Positions 44,601 through 52,814 of a DNA stretch of 64,000 nucleotides are shown here, piece by piece. Each line of letters begins with the position of its first letter. The first letter of the stretch is position 1. Below the pieces are notes generated by a model that saw only the letters and a list, made by a program, of their open reading frames with translations, ran no database searches and was not told where the DNA came from. This DNA is from CAZKBP01 sp964551015 (GTDB taxonomy: Bacteria > Bacteroidota > Bacteroidia > Cytophagales > Microscillaceae): contig CAZKBP010000032.1 of the NCBI GenBank assembly GCA_964551015.1, forward strand, positions 8,443 to 72,442, in the 5' to 3' direction. The position numbers and the translations under genes were made by a program.

Positions 44601-44754
44601 AGACGACGTTGATCGTGATAAAATTGACGGGTTCGGGCGGTAAAAAATTGGAGCGGATGGAGGCTAGGCTCAACAGCCCCAAGAGTACAATCACGCCCAC
44701 GAACACATCCACAGTACGAGGTTTCTGGGCTAAATATCGTATAATTTTTTCCAT
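41611..44754 (-). CDS. RND efflux permease (HAE family)
   Basis: 1047 aa, normal length for AcrB-type pumps. Twelve TM helices, LVDDGVVVAENIYQH in TM4 (the proton-relay Asp pair), porter domains with EVEEEVVNKIEDNL and FPNIDQDVITAQLELPLG, and a C-terminal half repeating IRRF-like cytosolic TM motifs (SAISRFRPIVLTTITTVFGLAPLL). It exports toxic compounds using proton force. It is in an operon with adaptor (upstream, 21-bp gap) and TolC. Substrate class is not decidable. Confidence 0.95.
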   Translation of the reverse strand: MEKIIRYLAQKPRTVDVFVGVIVLLGLLSLASIRSNFLPPEPVNFITINVVYRGASPQEVEEEVVNKIEDNLEGLKGIDRVTSTSSESFANIRIELKEDADPNEVLQDVNNAVDRITTFPDGMDTPAIAKEEILNYTTTVGLTGETDLSVLKDYAKAIKDELILSPKLSQIFLSGYPEEEIEVRLREQDLRAYELTFDEVSRAISGTNLKASGGEVETGRQNLLIRLDHRSYFAKDLLNIVVKATPDGKTVLLKDVADVVDRFADKPDRAFVNGQPAVIMKVFSRSQEDILENANYVADYIRDFNQSNDLVEAVIVEDKSISLNEAIGTLQNNAWQGILLVLIVLGLFLHPSIAFWVAFKIPVALLGMFILSNFYDLTINQVSLFGTIVVLGILVDDGVVVAENIYQHYINGKNPLRAAIDGTVEVIPAIISSLATTALAFSLFFFLDGQLGDYFSDISFVVCATLFVALLESLFFLPVHIARSRALKKDDKPWKITQITNNSLLNFRDKVYAGIIDFSLRLPILPILGVLLMMVLTIVAQNSGVIKGTFFPNIDQDVITAQLELPLGTDESITAARLEKMEAAVWKVNEFYTQKRTDGKQVINYVERVIGPNGNEGVLNIYMLEGDTRGIQSFEIANRIREEVGPIPEARNLAYGSIAVFGKPVSIALIGRDMGQLRAAKEMLRDYLSRQNDLKDVTDTDKLGMPEIEMELTPKARFLGLTEAQVFDQVRKGFFGLEAQSLQRGDEEVKVWIRYDEQDRRSIEDLENVRIFTPDGASYPMHELASFQKTSNVTAINHQSGVREIRVEADIANLLVSVPEVLAKAEATVLSEIQAKFPNLRYTLEGEARLSSKTQNSSQGPSMIVLILMITVLLLNYRSVSKTLAILFMLPFAFVGVAWGTYLHNIPVSIFSVLGMIALWGILINNGLVLISTYNDYLKEGKSVKDSLRTSAISRFRPIVLTTITTVFGLAPLLLNNSISAQFIKPTAIAIAYGLIFGMVLTLMFLPALMLLLNQAKVFYQKAIRRKSEVKPEELDVVLKEIKNEIA

Positions 44755-44775
44755 GACTATATCTTGGTTTTCAGT

Positions 44776-45909
44776 TTATTGCATTACCTTTTTTCCGACC
44801 ACGGGCATATCAAATTGATTGAGGATCAGTTGGTCGCCATTTTCCAAGCCTTTCACCAAAACTGAATCTCTCAGATAGGCCACGGGCTGAACGGGCTTGT
44901 TGACAATGACCTCTTTTTGGAGTATTCTCACCTGATTATCACGGGTCAGCGTCGAATTGTGGACACAGAAAATATGCTCGTAGCTTTTGGTACCAAAGCT
45001 TCCTTCCAGATACAGTCCTGATTTAACGGATGGGCCATTGACCAGAAAATAAACGGGTACGTTCTGGGTTTTGGCATCAATCAGATTGTTTACGCGCGTG
45101 ACCGTTCCCGTCCAGTTGCCTTCTATTTCGTTACTCTGGAAGCTTACTTGATCACCTACTTTGAGCAGAGCAGCGACCGCGAGGGGCACACCTGCCTGCA
45201 ACTCGTATTGGTCGATATTAATGATCGTACCCAGCGATTGGCCGGGTGAAACCAAGCCGCCAACATCTACACGCGCCTCGGTGAGCATACAGTTGTAAGG
45301 AGCCGAGATCGTGTATTTGCGTAGTCGCTCTTCCTGCGCCTTGATGGCATAGTAGGCACTGTAGACTTGATTGGAGGTAACAAAATACTTCTCTCCTTCC
45401 GACTGGGTAGTAGGTAGCGGTTTGAGCGTTTCGCCTGTTTGATAATTTTGGATATACTGCAACCAATTTTGATAATTATCGGGATAATCGGCCTTGAGAT
45501 CGGGCATCATTCCCGTAAGGGTATTGAAGAAAGCACTTTTTTGAGATTCGAGGTTGAGCGAAAACTCTTTAAAGTCAATTTGCAGCAGGGTTTCTCCTCG
45601 CCGAAAAGTAACCCCTTCTTTAAAAGTTTTACTCCCAGAAAGGATGCGCCCTTGCACTTCGGCGAAAATGTCCGTGCGATTTTTGGGAATTACCCGCCCC
45701 GTGATGGGTACGCGAATCGTGCGGTTTTCAATTTGCACTGGAATAATCTGCAGATTCTTTCTTAGAATAATGGCTCCTTTGGGTTCCGTGCTTGGAGCCT
45801 TGGGCTTTTCTGTATCCGGTTTTTCCTCTTGATTAAGGCTGTAAGCGATAATGACCGAGCCGATGATGAGGGCTAGTACGCCTAAGCCAATGAATTTGAA
45901 GCGTTTCAT
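44776..45909 (-). CDS. RND periplasmic adaptor (membrane fusion protein)
   Basis: 377 aa with an N-terminal anchor (FIGLGVLALIIGSVIIAYSL). It has the lipoyl-like halves (VPITGRVIPKNRTDIFAEVQGRI and ISAPYNCMLTEARVDVGGLVSPGQSLGTI), a short helical hairpin, and beta-barrel strands. The AA GRI-type motif is intact. It links the RND pump to TolC. First gene of the pump operon after tetR; a perfect operator (45940-45952) sits 30 bp before its start. Confidence 0.93.
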   Translation of the reverse strand: MKRFKFIGLGVLALIIGSVIIAYSLNQEEKPDTEKPKAPSTEPKGAIILRKNLQIIPVQIENRTIRVPITGRVIPKNRTDIFAEVQGRILSGSKTFKEGVTFRRGETLLQIDFKEFSLNLESQKSAFFNTLTGMMPDLKADYPDNYQNWLQYIQNYQTGETLKPLPTTQSEGEKYFVTSNQVYSAYYAIKAQEERLRKYTISAPYNCMLTEARVDVGGLVSPGQSLGTIINIDQYELQAGVPLAVAALLKVGDQVSFQSNEIEGNWTGTVTRVNNLIDAKTQNVPVYFLVNGPSVKSGLYLEGSFGTKSYEHIFCVHNSTLTRDNQVRILQKEVIVNKPVQPVAYLRDSVLVKGLENGDQLILNQFDMPVVGKKVMQ

Positions 45910-45939
45910 GTCAAATTTTTCTTTAGATTCAATTGAAAC

Positions 45940-45952
45940 TGACTAAAAGTCA
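45940..45952. promoter_or_regulatory. Efflux TetR operator A
   Basis: TGACT-AAA-AGTCA, a perfect palindrome, followed by TTTTTAGG, located 30 bp upstream of the adaptor gene. Confidence 0.75.
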
Positions 45953-46060
45953 TTTTTAGGGTAAAAAATTAAGAGGAAAGATAAAAGCTAATAATGGCAG
46001 AGATTTTAGCTTCTGAAGCTGGCATCTAAGCCTAATTTCCTCTTGGTTCATCCTCTAAAG

Positions 46061-46073
46061 CGACTACAAGTCA
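46061..46073. promoter_or_regulatory. Efflux TetR operator B
   Basis: CGACT-ACA-AGTCA with the same TTTTTG flank; 17 bp after the tetR stop and about 150 bp before the adaptor gene. Confidence 0.65.
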
Positions 46074-46090
46074 TTTTTGTTCAAAAAAAT

Positions 46091-46705
46091 TTAGAATTTT
46101 AATGCACTTGCCATCATTTCCGAAAATGTATGGATAAACTCCTCAATATCAATGTCATGAATTTTTTTAATAAGCCTTTGTTTGGTTTCTATGAATTGGA
46201 TAACTCCGATACAACAAGCCCACATGATATAATCTACCACTTCGGGGTTGAGCTCAGGTCGGATTTCCCCTCGTCGCTGCCCATACTCCACAATACCAAC
46301 CATAAAGTCCACAATTGAAGAACTCATTTTGATATAACCTTGAATATCTATCTCAAACTCAGGACGCTCGATATGGGAAATTAACGTATAATAGGCTGGA
46401 TATTCTTGGTTAAACTCGAAGCTTTTTCGGCAAACCGCTTTAATTTTATCTAAGCTATGTGTATGAGGAGCGGCTCCTTCTTTAAATTTCTCCAAGAGCA
46501 GAGAAGCTGCTTTTATACTTAGTTCAGCAAAAATTTGATCTTTACTTTTAAAATATTTATAAACAGTTCCCTTGGCAATTTTGGCTCTATCGACCACTTG
46601 ATCCACAGTAAAGCCTTCTACCCCAGCCTCAATCAAGACCAAATCAGCGGCTAATAGTATTTGTTGTCTCCGAGTCCCTTCGGGTTGATGTTTGCTTCCG
46701 GCCAT
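46091..46705 (-). CDS. TetR-family repressor of the efflux operon
   Basis: 204 aa. HTH: ILLAADLVLIEAGVEGFTVD then VVDRAKIAKGTVYKYFKSKDQIFAEL (residues about 16-58). The ligand domain has the LEKFKEGAAPH and HIERPEFEIDIQGYI segments seen in AcrR-like regulators. Operator-like TGACT-N3-RGTCA sites occur before its own start (46711) and before the adaptor gene (45940, 46061), so it probably represses itself and the pump, released by a pump substrate. Confidence 0.9.
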   Translation of the reverse strand: MAGSKHQPEGTRRQQILLAADLVLIEAGVEGFTVDQVVDRAKIAKGTVYKYFKSKDQIFAELSIKAASLLLEKFKEGAAPHTHSLDKIKAVCRKSFEFNQEYPAYYTLISHIERPEFEIDIQGYIKMSSSIVDFMVGIVEYGQRRGEIRPELNPEVVDYIMWACCIGVIQFIETKQRLIKKIHDIDIEEFIHTFSEMMASALKF

Positions 46706-46710
46706 TAAAG

Positions 46711-46723
46711 TGACTATTGGTCA
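46711..46723. promoter_or_regulatory. Efflux TetR operator C
   Basis: TGACT-ATT-GGTCA with an ATTTTG flank, ending 6 bp upstream of the tetR start, fitting autorepression. Confidence 0.7.
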
Positions 46724-46952
46724 ATTTTGTTTACATACACTTAATACAAAATTAATGATTTTTGTTTCAAGTAAGCTCCAAACCGCTAGATTCTGTCTGT
46801 ACTCGGCTAAAAATAGCTCTCTCAGCCTCATCCGAGAGAGTCCGAGCTGGCGGCAAAGAACCGTATGTGGCGAAGCGTGGGCTGCGGAGCAAGCTCACTG
46901 ATTTTTAGGCCGGGAATTGATATCGTGATTCTCCACGGAATTACGAGGACAG

Positions 46953-47120
46953 TTAGCACCTAAAATTTTGCCGCTTATCTTCCGGCTCATTCTCAGACTT
47001 GGTATGGTTGAGCTGCTCTTTGAGAATCTCGATTTTTTCTTGGGCTTCCTTACGAAGTCTTCTGTTTTCTGAAATTAATTCTTTGTTTCTTTCACCAGGA
47101 TCGTTGTTAGATTTTGACAT
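46953..47120 (-). CDS. Small coiled-coil protein, 55 aa
   Basis: A complete frame from the ATG ending at 47120 to the stop at 46953-46955. The product starts MSKSNNDPGERNKELISE and continues ENRRLRKEAQEKIEILKEQL, an ideal heptad coiled coil with many Glu/Lys/Arg. There is no membrane segment. Codon pattern looks coding, but no family is recognised. It lies in an otherwise empty 980-bp region between tetR and thiolase. Confidence 0.55.
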   Translation of the reverse strand: MSKSNNDPGERNKELISENRRLRKEAQEKIEILKEQLNHTKSENEPEDKRQNFRC

Positions 47121-47436
47121 AATAAATGGGCGGTTAATTTTTATCTGGTTTTAGAATTAAATAACCAAATATATTACCTATAGTCCATGCGTTCATCTTA
47201 GTAAAAAAGTGTTTTATCGAAAAAATGGCTTTTTCGCTGTGTATCAGAGGGAAGCGCGCCTAAAACCCATCAAAAAAGTCCTTTTTGAGTGTAGAAAAAG
47301 TCTCATCCCGATCGGTCAAAGAGGATTTCTAGAGGGCTTTCGGGAGTACAATAAGCCGGGTGAGATCGGCAGGAAATTGAGGTGATTTCAGAGAAGTAGA
47401 ACACTTTGTTACAAACGCAATTTTGGAGCAAGGACA

Positions 47437-47607
47437 GCAAATTTAGACCTTGATTTTTCCGAAATCAAGCACGGCCTCGTCGTGCCCATCCTCCCCGATT
47501 TTTGTAATTGTATCATCCGCATGGATCACGCCTTCTTTCCCCTTCCCGACGAATACGCTCAACTTGATTTACAATTCAAATACAAGCTCTTCGGCAAAGA
47601 AAATTAA
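47437..47607 (+). pseudogene. Unidentified gene remnant (C-terminal piece)
   Basis: A start-less frame reads LDLDFSEIKHGLVVPILPDF, then HAFFPLPDEYAQLDLQFKYK and a stop. It looks like genuine coding sequence with conserved-looking beta strands, perhaps of an outer-membrane protein, but I cannot name it. It ends right before the leader of the thiolase gene. Confidence 0.4.
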
Positions 47608-47682
47608 ATGGAAGCAGTTGTAGTAGCCATTCAAAAAAGTCTATTAAATTTAAGAATTATCAAAAATCAAAGAATAATTAAA

Positions 47683-48864
47683 ATGAAAGAAGCTGTAATT
47701 GTTTCCACCGCACGTACTGGGATTGGTAAAGCCTACAAAGGGGCTTTTAATAATACAAATTCGCCGACACTGGCAGGTTTCGTGATCAGTGAGGCCGTCA
47801 AAAGAGCTAAAATTGACCCCGCCGAAGTAGATGATGTTATCATGGGTTGTGCTTTGCCCCAAGGTACTTCTTCTCCCAACATCGGAAGATTGGCCGCTTT
47901 GGCGGGAGGGCTACCCGTAACCGTGAGTGGCATGACCATCGATCGGCAATGTTCTTCGGGCATGATGGCCATCGCCACGGCCGCCAAGCAAATCATCCAC
48001 GACGGTATGCAAATCGCAATCGGAGGCGGTCTGGATTCCATCAGTTTGGTGCAAAACGATAAGATGAACACCTACCGGATGATAGACAAAGCGCTCGTAG
48101 CCAAACATCCTGCGGCGTATATGCCCATGCTCCAAACCGCCGAAACGGTGGCCAAGCGATACGATATCTCCCGAGAGAAGCAAGATGAATACGGTTATCA
48201 GAGTCAAATGCGTACCGCTGCCGCACAAGAAGCAGGTCGTTTTGATGATGAAATCATCCCCGTTACGGTCACCAAGGGGGTCATGAACAAAGAAACCAAA
48301 GAAGTTTCTTATGAAGAAATTACCCTCAAGCAAGACGAAGGCAATCGCCCCTCTACTACCCTGGAAGGACTAAACGGCTTAAAATTGGTCAATGAGGGCG
48401 GAACCATCACGGCGGGTAACGCCAGCCAACTTTCTGATGGTGCTTCGGCCTGTGTCTTGATGGACGCTAAACTGGCGGAAAGCCGAGGGCTCGAGCCTTT
48501 GGGTGCTTACCGAGGAATCGCGGTAGCGGGTTGTGAACCAGACGAAATGGGAATCGGCCCCGTGTTCGCCGTGCCCAAATTATTAAAAGCTCAAGGCTTA
48601 AAGATGGAAGACATTGGCCTGTGGGAATTGAATGAGGCTTTTGCGGTACAGGTTCTTTATTGCCAGGAAAAGCTGGGTATTCCCAATGAATTGTTGAATG
48701 TAAACGGTGGAGCCATTTCCATCGGGCATCCCTACGGCATGACGGGCTCTCGAATGGTGGGGCACGCTTTGATTGAAGGCAAAAGACGAGGCGCGAAATA
48801 CGTAGTCTGTACGATGTGTGTTGGCGGTGGAATGGGCGCGGCTGGCTTATTTGAGGTTTATTAG
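47683..48864 (+). CDS. fadA: Acetyl-CoA acyltransferase (thiolase)
   Basis: 393 aa from the ATG at 47683 (MKEAVIVSTARTGIG); an upstream in-frame ATG would add 25 Lys/Ile-rich residues. The active-site residues are all present: Cys90 (IDRQCSSGM), His349 (GHPYGMTG) and Cys379 (CVGGGMGAAG). It cleaves 3-ketoacyl-CoA to acyl-CoA and acetyl-CoA in beta-oxidation, or runs in reverse. It stands alone, without the fadB gene beside it, so the fadA symbol is a family-level label. Substrate length is open. Confidence 0.92.
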   Translation: MKEAVIVSTARTGIGKAYKGAFNNTNSPTLAGFVISEAVKRAKIDPAEVDDVIMGCALPQGTSSPNIGRLAALAGGLPVTVSGMTIDRQCSSGMMAIATAAKQIIHDGMQIAIGGGLDSISLVQNDKMNTYRMIDKALVAKHPAAYMPMLQTAETVAKRYDISREKQDEYGYQSQMRTAAAQEAGRFDDEIIPVTVTKGVMNKETKEVSYEEITLKQDEGNRPSTTLEGLNGLKLVNEGGTITAGNASQLSDGASACVLMDAKLAESRGLEPLGAYRGIAVAGCEPDEMGIGPVFAVPKLLKAQGLKMEDIGLWELNEAFAVQVLYCQEKLGIPNELLNVNGGAISIGHPYGMTGSRMVGHALIEGKRRGAKYVVCTMCVGGGMGAAGLFEVY

Positions 48865-49019
48865 AAATAAGAGAAGCGGTCTAACTTATAGGCTTTATTT
48901 CTTAAATTGTCCTTTGTCTTGGTACAACGAGACGAAGGGCGATATTTTACCGTGGTGCTAGGTATTTCAAATAAGCAATGGCGGTCGTAACCACCGACAC
49001 AACGAGATTGTCATTATCC

Positions 49020-49430
49020 TTAGGCTGATTCTTCTATGTCCAAATCTTTCATCAAATCATCTATAAAAGCTTCTGCTCCTGAGGCTTTGAAACTCACTAA
49101 TTCATATAAATCCTCAATTTCGGAACGGTGAGGAAATATCCAAGCTAGATTCTCAAAAGATTCATCGGTCATCTCTAAATTACAACGGAGAGCATTGTAA
49201 TATAGGTAGCCGTCTTCAGAAGTGAGGAATTGATATTTGTAAATTCTAAAAAACTTACCTTTATATTTGCTACCGTAGACTTGACCCAAGGGCATTTTAT
49301 GAACATCGTCGCTACGTAGAAAATCATCTCCCAATCTATTTTTTGGAATAGATTCCCACTGCATCTTACCTCGACGAGTGTCGGCAATGAGTTTTGTAAG
49401 CACGTGATGAATTTTATCTATATCTATCAT
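49020..49430 (-). CDS. Unknown soluble protein, second gene of a two-gene cassette
   Basis: 136 aa, acidic, without signal peptide. Segments: MIDIDKIHHVLTKLIADTRRGKMQWE, RLGDDFLRSDDVHKMPLG, and DESFENLAWIFPHRSEIEDLYELVSF. No known family. It begins 1 bp after the upstream gene stop (49432), a tight translational pair. AT-rich codon use differs slightly from neighbours, hinting at transfer. Confidence 0.65.
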   Translation of the reverse strand: MIDIDKIHHVLTKLIADTRRGKMQWESIPKNRLGDDFLRSDDVHKMPLGQVYGSKYKGKFFRIYKYQFLTSEDGYLYYNALRCNLEMTDESFENLAWIFPHRSEIEDLYELVSFKASGAEAFIDDLMKDLDIEESA

Positions 49431-49431
49431 A

Positions 49432-49884
49432 TCAAATGATATTCTTATTTTGTATTTCCTGTTTTATACGGCTAATAATTTTCCCCAGTTCTGAGTGGAG
49501 ATTCTCAAATTCCCGCTCCTCGATAGAATCTTTTTTGCGCATCTTGCGAAAATTTTTCACCAACATATTGATATCAGATTTTTTGCTTCCGGTAATTCTC
49601 GTCTCCAGATTCTCTAATATACCTTCTGTCTCACCTATTAACATTTTAATTTTAGAAGTGTCATAGGAGGCACCTAGATAATTACTCAGTTCCCTTCGTT
49701 TATCTTCCAAGTTCTTTATCATTACACTACCTTGGTTCCTCATAACAATTTCGTTCTTAACATTCTTCACTTTCCGATTGATCCTGCTGGCCAAAAAAAA
49801 GGTAAAAATAGTTACAATAAATCCGATAATGGATAAAATATCAGCAATGAGAGATAGCTCACTCAGGTCAATCACTGGTTTCAA
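49432..49884 (-). CDS. Unknown membrane protein with coiled coil, first gene of the cassette
   Basis: 150 aa. One N-terminal TM helix (SLIADILSIIGFIVTIFTFFLAS, residues 9-31), then a long charged helical region (NRKVKNVKNEIVMRNQ..., SNYLGASYDTSKIKMLIGE, RKMRKKDSIEEREFENL) likely to be a cytosolic coiled coil. No enzymatic motif. With the soluble partner at 49020 it forms an accessory-looking two-gene unit between metabolic genes. Confidence 0.65.
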   Translation of the reverse strand: MKPVIDLSELSLIADILSIIGFIVTIFTFFLASRINRKVKNVKNEIVMRNQGSVMIKNLEDKRRELSNYLGASYDTSKIKMLIGETEGILENLETRITGSKKSDINMLVKNFRKMRKKDSIEEREFENLHSELGKIISRIKQEIQNKNII

Positions 49885-49945
49885 GTATTTTTGATAAGAA
49901 TTAGAAAAGACTCTTTCACTGTTTAATTCTTTTACTCAAAAAAAA

Positions 49946-52087
49946 TCAAACCTCTTCCTGCTCGGGCATCAACTGCTGCAGAATCTTCTGAGCAGCGATA
50001 GAGATGACCGTACCCGGACCAAAAATGCCCCCTACACCCGCCTCGTACAAGAAGTCATAATCCTTGGGTGGAATTACCCCGCCCACGATCACCATAATGT
50101 CGTCTCGGTCGTATTTTTTGAGTTCTTCAATCAACTGAGGAACAAGGGTTTTGTGCCCCGCCGCCAGACTGGAGACGCCCACGATATGCACGTCGTTTTC
50201 AATGGCCTGACGAGCCACTTCTGCCGGAGTCTGAAAGAGTGATCCAATGTCTACATCAAAGCCCAGGTCGGCAAAACTGGTAGCAATCACTTTCGCCCCA
50301 CGGTCGTGCCCGTCTTGCCCCATTTTGGCCACCAAAATACGCGGACGACGCCCTTCCAGCTCGGCAAATTGATCGGCCATGGCCTGAGCTTGTTTGAAAT
50401 TCTCATCATCGGATACCTCGGCTGAGTACACACCCGAAATGGCGCGGATCGTGGCTTTATGTCGCCCGAAGACTTGCTCCATGGCCTGAGAAATCTCGCC
50501 CAAAGTGGCTCTCACGCGGGCCGCTTTCACTGCTAAATCTAAGAGATTCCCTTCACCCGTTTCGGCACATTTTTGAATGGCTTGAATGGCCGCGTCTACC
50601 TGTGCTTGGTCGCGATTGGCTCGGACTTGTTTGATTCTTTCTAACTGAGCTTGCAAGACCGCTGCGTTGTCTACCTCTAAGATTTCAATCTCTTCGTCTT
50701 TTTCTGGTCGGTACTGATTGACCCCGATAATTTGTTCTTTGCCTGCGTCAATACGTGCTTGCTTACGGGCGGCGGCTTCCTCGATGCGCATTTTGGGCAA
50801 GCCCGTCTCGATGGCCTTGGCCATACCGCCGAGTTCCTCTACTTCTTGGATCAATTCCCAAGCGCGGTGGCAGAGGTCGTGGGTGAGTTTTTCTACATAA
50901 TAAGAACCGCCCCAAGGATCCACTACTTGGGTAATACCTGTTTCGTGTTGTAAAAACAATTGGGTATTTCGGGCAATTCTCGCCGAAAAGTCTGTAGGTA
51001 AAGCCAGAGCTTCATCCAAAGAATTGGTATGGAGTGATTGCGTATGCCCCAAAGCGGCGGCCATGGCTTCGATACAAGTACGGGTTACATTATTAAAAAC
51101 ATCCTGCTCGGTGAGGCTGTAGCCCGAAGTTTGGCAGTGGGTACGGAGAGCCAAGGACTTGGCACTCTTGGGGTTGAACTGCTGGACAATTTTTGCCCAG
51201 AGCAAGCGTCCGGCTCGCATTTTGGCAATTTCCATAAAATGATTCATGCCAATCGCCCAGAAGAAAGAAAGGCGAGGAGCAAAGTCATCAATCTTTAATC
51301 CAGCTTTGATGCCCGTACGAATATAGTCTAGGCCGTCGGCCAAGGTGTAAGCCAATTCCAAATCTGCCGGAGCACCCGCCTCGTGCATGTGGTAGCCGCT
51401 GATGCTGATGGAGTTAAAGCGAGGCATTTGCTGGGAAGTAAATTCAAAAATGTCGGCAATGATGCGCATACTCGGCTGAGGTGGGTAGATATAAGTATTG
51501 CGCACCATAAACTCCTTGAGAATATCATTCTGAATCGTGCCACTCAGTTGCTCGTGTTTCACGCCCTGCTCTTCAGCGGCTACAATGTAGAAAGCCATTA
51601 CAGGGATGACAGCTCCGTTCATGGTCATAGATACAGACATTTCATCCAGAGGAATGCCATCAAAAAGGATTTTCATATCTTCCACGGAGTCGATGGCGAC
51701 GCCAGCCTTGCCCACATCTCCTAGCACCCGTTCATTGTCAGAATCATAACCACGGTGGGTCGCCAGGTCAAAGGCTACGGAAAGCCCTTTTTGACCAGCC
51801 GCCAGATTCCTACGATAAAAAGCATTAGAAGCTTCTGCGGTAGAAAAGCCTGCGTACTGCCGGATCGTCCAGGGGCGTTGCACGTACATCGTCGCGTAAG
51901 GGCCACGTAAGTAAGGGGGCTTACCCGCGATAAAACCCAGATGCTCCACCTCTGCGAGATTTTCTTTGGTGTAAAAGGGTTGAATAGGGATTTTTTCAGC
52001 CGTAATAAAGGGCTTTGCTTCTTTACTTGAAGTAGCTTGGGTACTTGCTTGGGGTTGGAAAGGAATCTTAGAAAAATCAGGTTTCAT
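49946..52087 (-). CDS. mutB: Methylmalonyl-CoA mutase, large (catalytic) subunit
   Basis: 713 aa from the ATG ending at 52087 (MKPDFSKIPF). N-terminal TIM barrel with YATMYVQRPWTIRQYAGFSTA and the B12-binding C-terminal domain with GQDGHDRGAK (base-off His about 594), then SSLAAGHKTLVPQL. It converts methylmalonyl-CoA to succinyl-CoA with adenosylcobalamin, in propionate breakdown. The small subunit (mutA), which commonly precedes mutB in Bacteroidota, is absent here, as is the chaperone MeaB. Confidence 0.95.
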   Translation of the reverse strand: MKPDFSKIPFQPQASTQATSSKEAKPFITAEKIPIQPFYTKENLAEVEHLGFIAGKPPYLRGPYATMYVQRPWTIRQYAGFSTAEASNAFYRRNLAAGQKGLSVAFDLATHRGYDSDNERVLGDVGKAGVAIDSVEDMKILFDGIPLDEMSVSMTMNGAVIPVMAFYIVAAEEQGVKHEQLSGTIQNDILKEFMVRNTYIYPPQPSMRIIADIFEFTSQQMPRFNSISISGYHMHEAGAPADLELAYTLADGLDYIRTGIKAGLKIDDFAPRLSFFWAIGMNHFMEIAKMRAGRLLWAKIVQQFNPKSAKSLALRTHCQTSGYSLTEQDVFNNVTRTCIEAMAAALGHTQSLHTNSLDEALALPTDFSARIARNTQLFLQHETGITQVVDPWGGSYYVEKLTHDLCHRAWELIQEVEELGGMAKAIETGLPKMRIEEAAARKQARIDAGKEQIIGVNQYRPEKDEEIEILEVDNAAVLQAQLERIKQVRANRDQAQVDAAIQAIQKCAETGEGNLLDLAVKAARVRATLGEISQAMEQVFGRHKATIRAISGVYSAEVSDDENFKQAQAMADQFAELEGRRPRILVAKMGQDGHDRGAKVIATSFADLGFDVDIGSLFQTPAEVARQAIENDVHIVGVSSLAAGHKTLVPQLIEELKKYDRDDIMVIVGGVIPPKDYDFLYEAGVGGIFGPGTVISIAAQKILQQLMPEQEEV

Positions 52088-52336
52088 ATCTTTTGGGAAA
52101 TACAGTTTCAACTAGATACGATCCTAAATTAGGGAATTTTTGATAAAAGTGATATGATTTGATTTTGAAAATACAAGCGAATTCGAGAAGAAAGATAGGA
52201 AAGAAGGGAGGCTGTAGGGAGAAGATGAGATAAAAAAGCAAGGATTTTATGCCGAAAAGAGTGCTGAGGAGAGAAAAGCTTTCCGGTTTAAAAATCCCTA
52301 CCGAAAGCTGGGTGAAGAGGTTCCCGAGGAGCAAAA

Positions 52337-52582
52337 TCAATCTAAGGTCATTCCCATTTTTTTGAGCTTGCGATCCGCTTCTTCTACCATGTTCTCAAAA
52401 TCTTCTCCGCCGCCTTGTCTGAGGAATTCATATTTTTTCTTTTTTAGGTTAAAGCGCCAGAAGCAATATTTGCCGCCTTGGGGTGAGGTAATGAGAAAAT
52501 AAGGATCGCCATTCATCAAAGATTCAGGATTGTACTCCCAGAAGGATTTCCAAACGATTACGCCGTCATGTTTCATAGACAT
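52337..52582 (-). CDS. Small unknown protein
   Basis: 81 aa (or 79 from the second ATG). Contains VIVWKSFWEYNPESLMNGDPYF and GGKYCFWRFNLKKKKYEFL, aromatic-rich strands, and a helical end (FENMVEEADRKLKKMGM). No domain recognised; no signal peptide. It lies alone upstream of mutB. Confidence 0.55.
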   Translation of the reverse strand: MSMKHDGVIVWKSFWEYNPESLMNGDPYFLITSPQGGKYCFWRFNLKKKKYEFLRQGGGEDFENMVEEADRKLKKMGMTLD

Positions 52583-52814
52583 TTTTTAGTGTGTGTTGTG
52601 ATTCAATAAAAAAAGATCGCTCAGGGCAAAGCAATCAATAAAAAATGACAAAAAAATATGTTTTTGTATTTTTTTTGAAAACTGCCTTTCATGAATATTA
52701 ACGGGTTCAATGGCGGTTTTTGTTCGGCAAAACGGGCTTTTTTTGGCTTTTCTCCTACCTTGATGATATTCCAAGTGATAAGCTATTTTTGTAGCTTATT
52801 GCCTAGCCCAAGTT

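Noticed and set aside
46817..46840. CTCTCTC/GAGAGAG hairpin
   Set aside because: Low-complexity dinucleotide stem without a T-run; likely chance.
52077..52340. 87-aa minus-strand frame
   Set aside because: Phe/Leu-rich product overlapping the mutB start; appears to be a chance frame in an AT-rich spacer.
52586..52774. 62-aa minus-strand frame
   Set aside because: AT-rich spacer with poly-A/T runs; no recognisable protein features.
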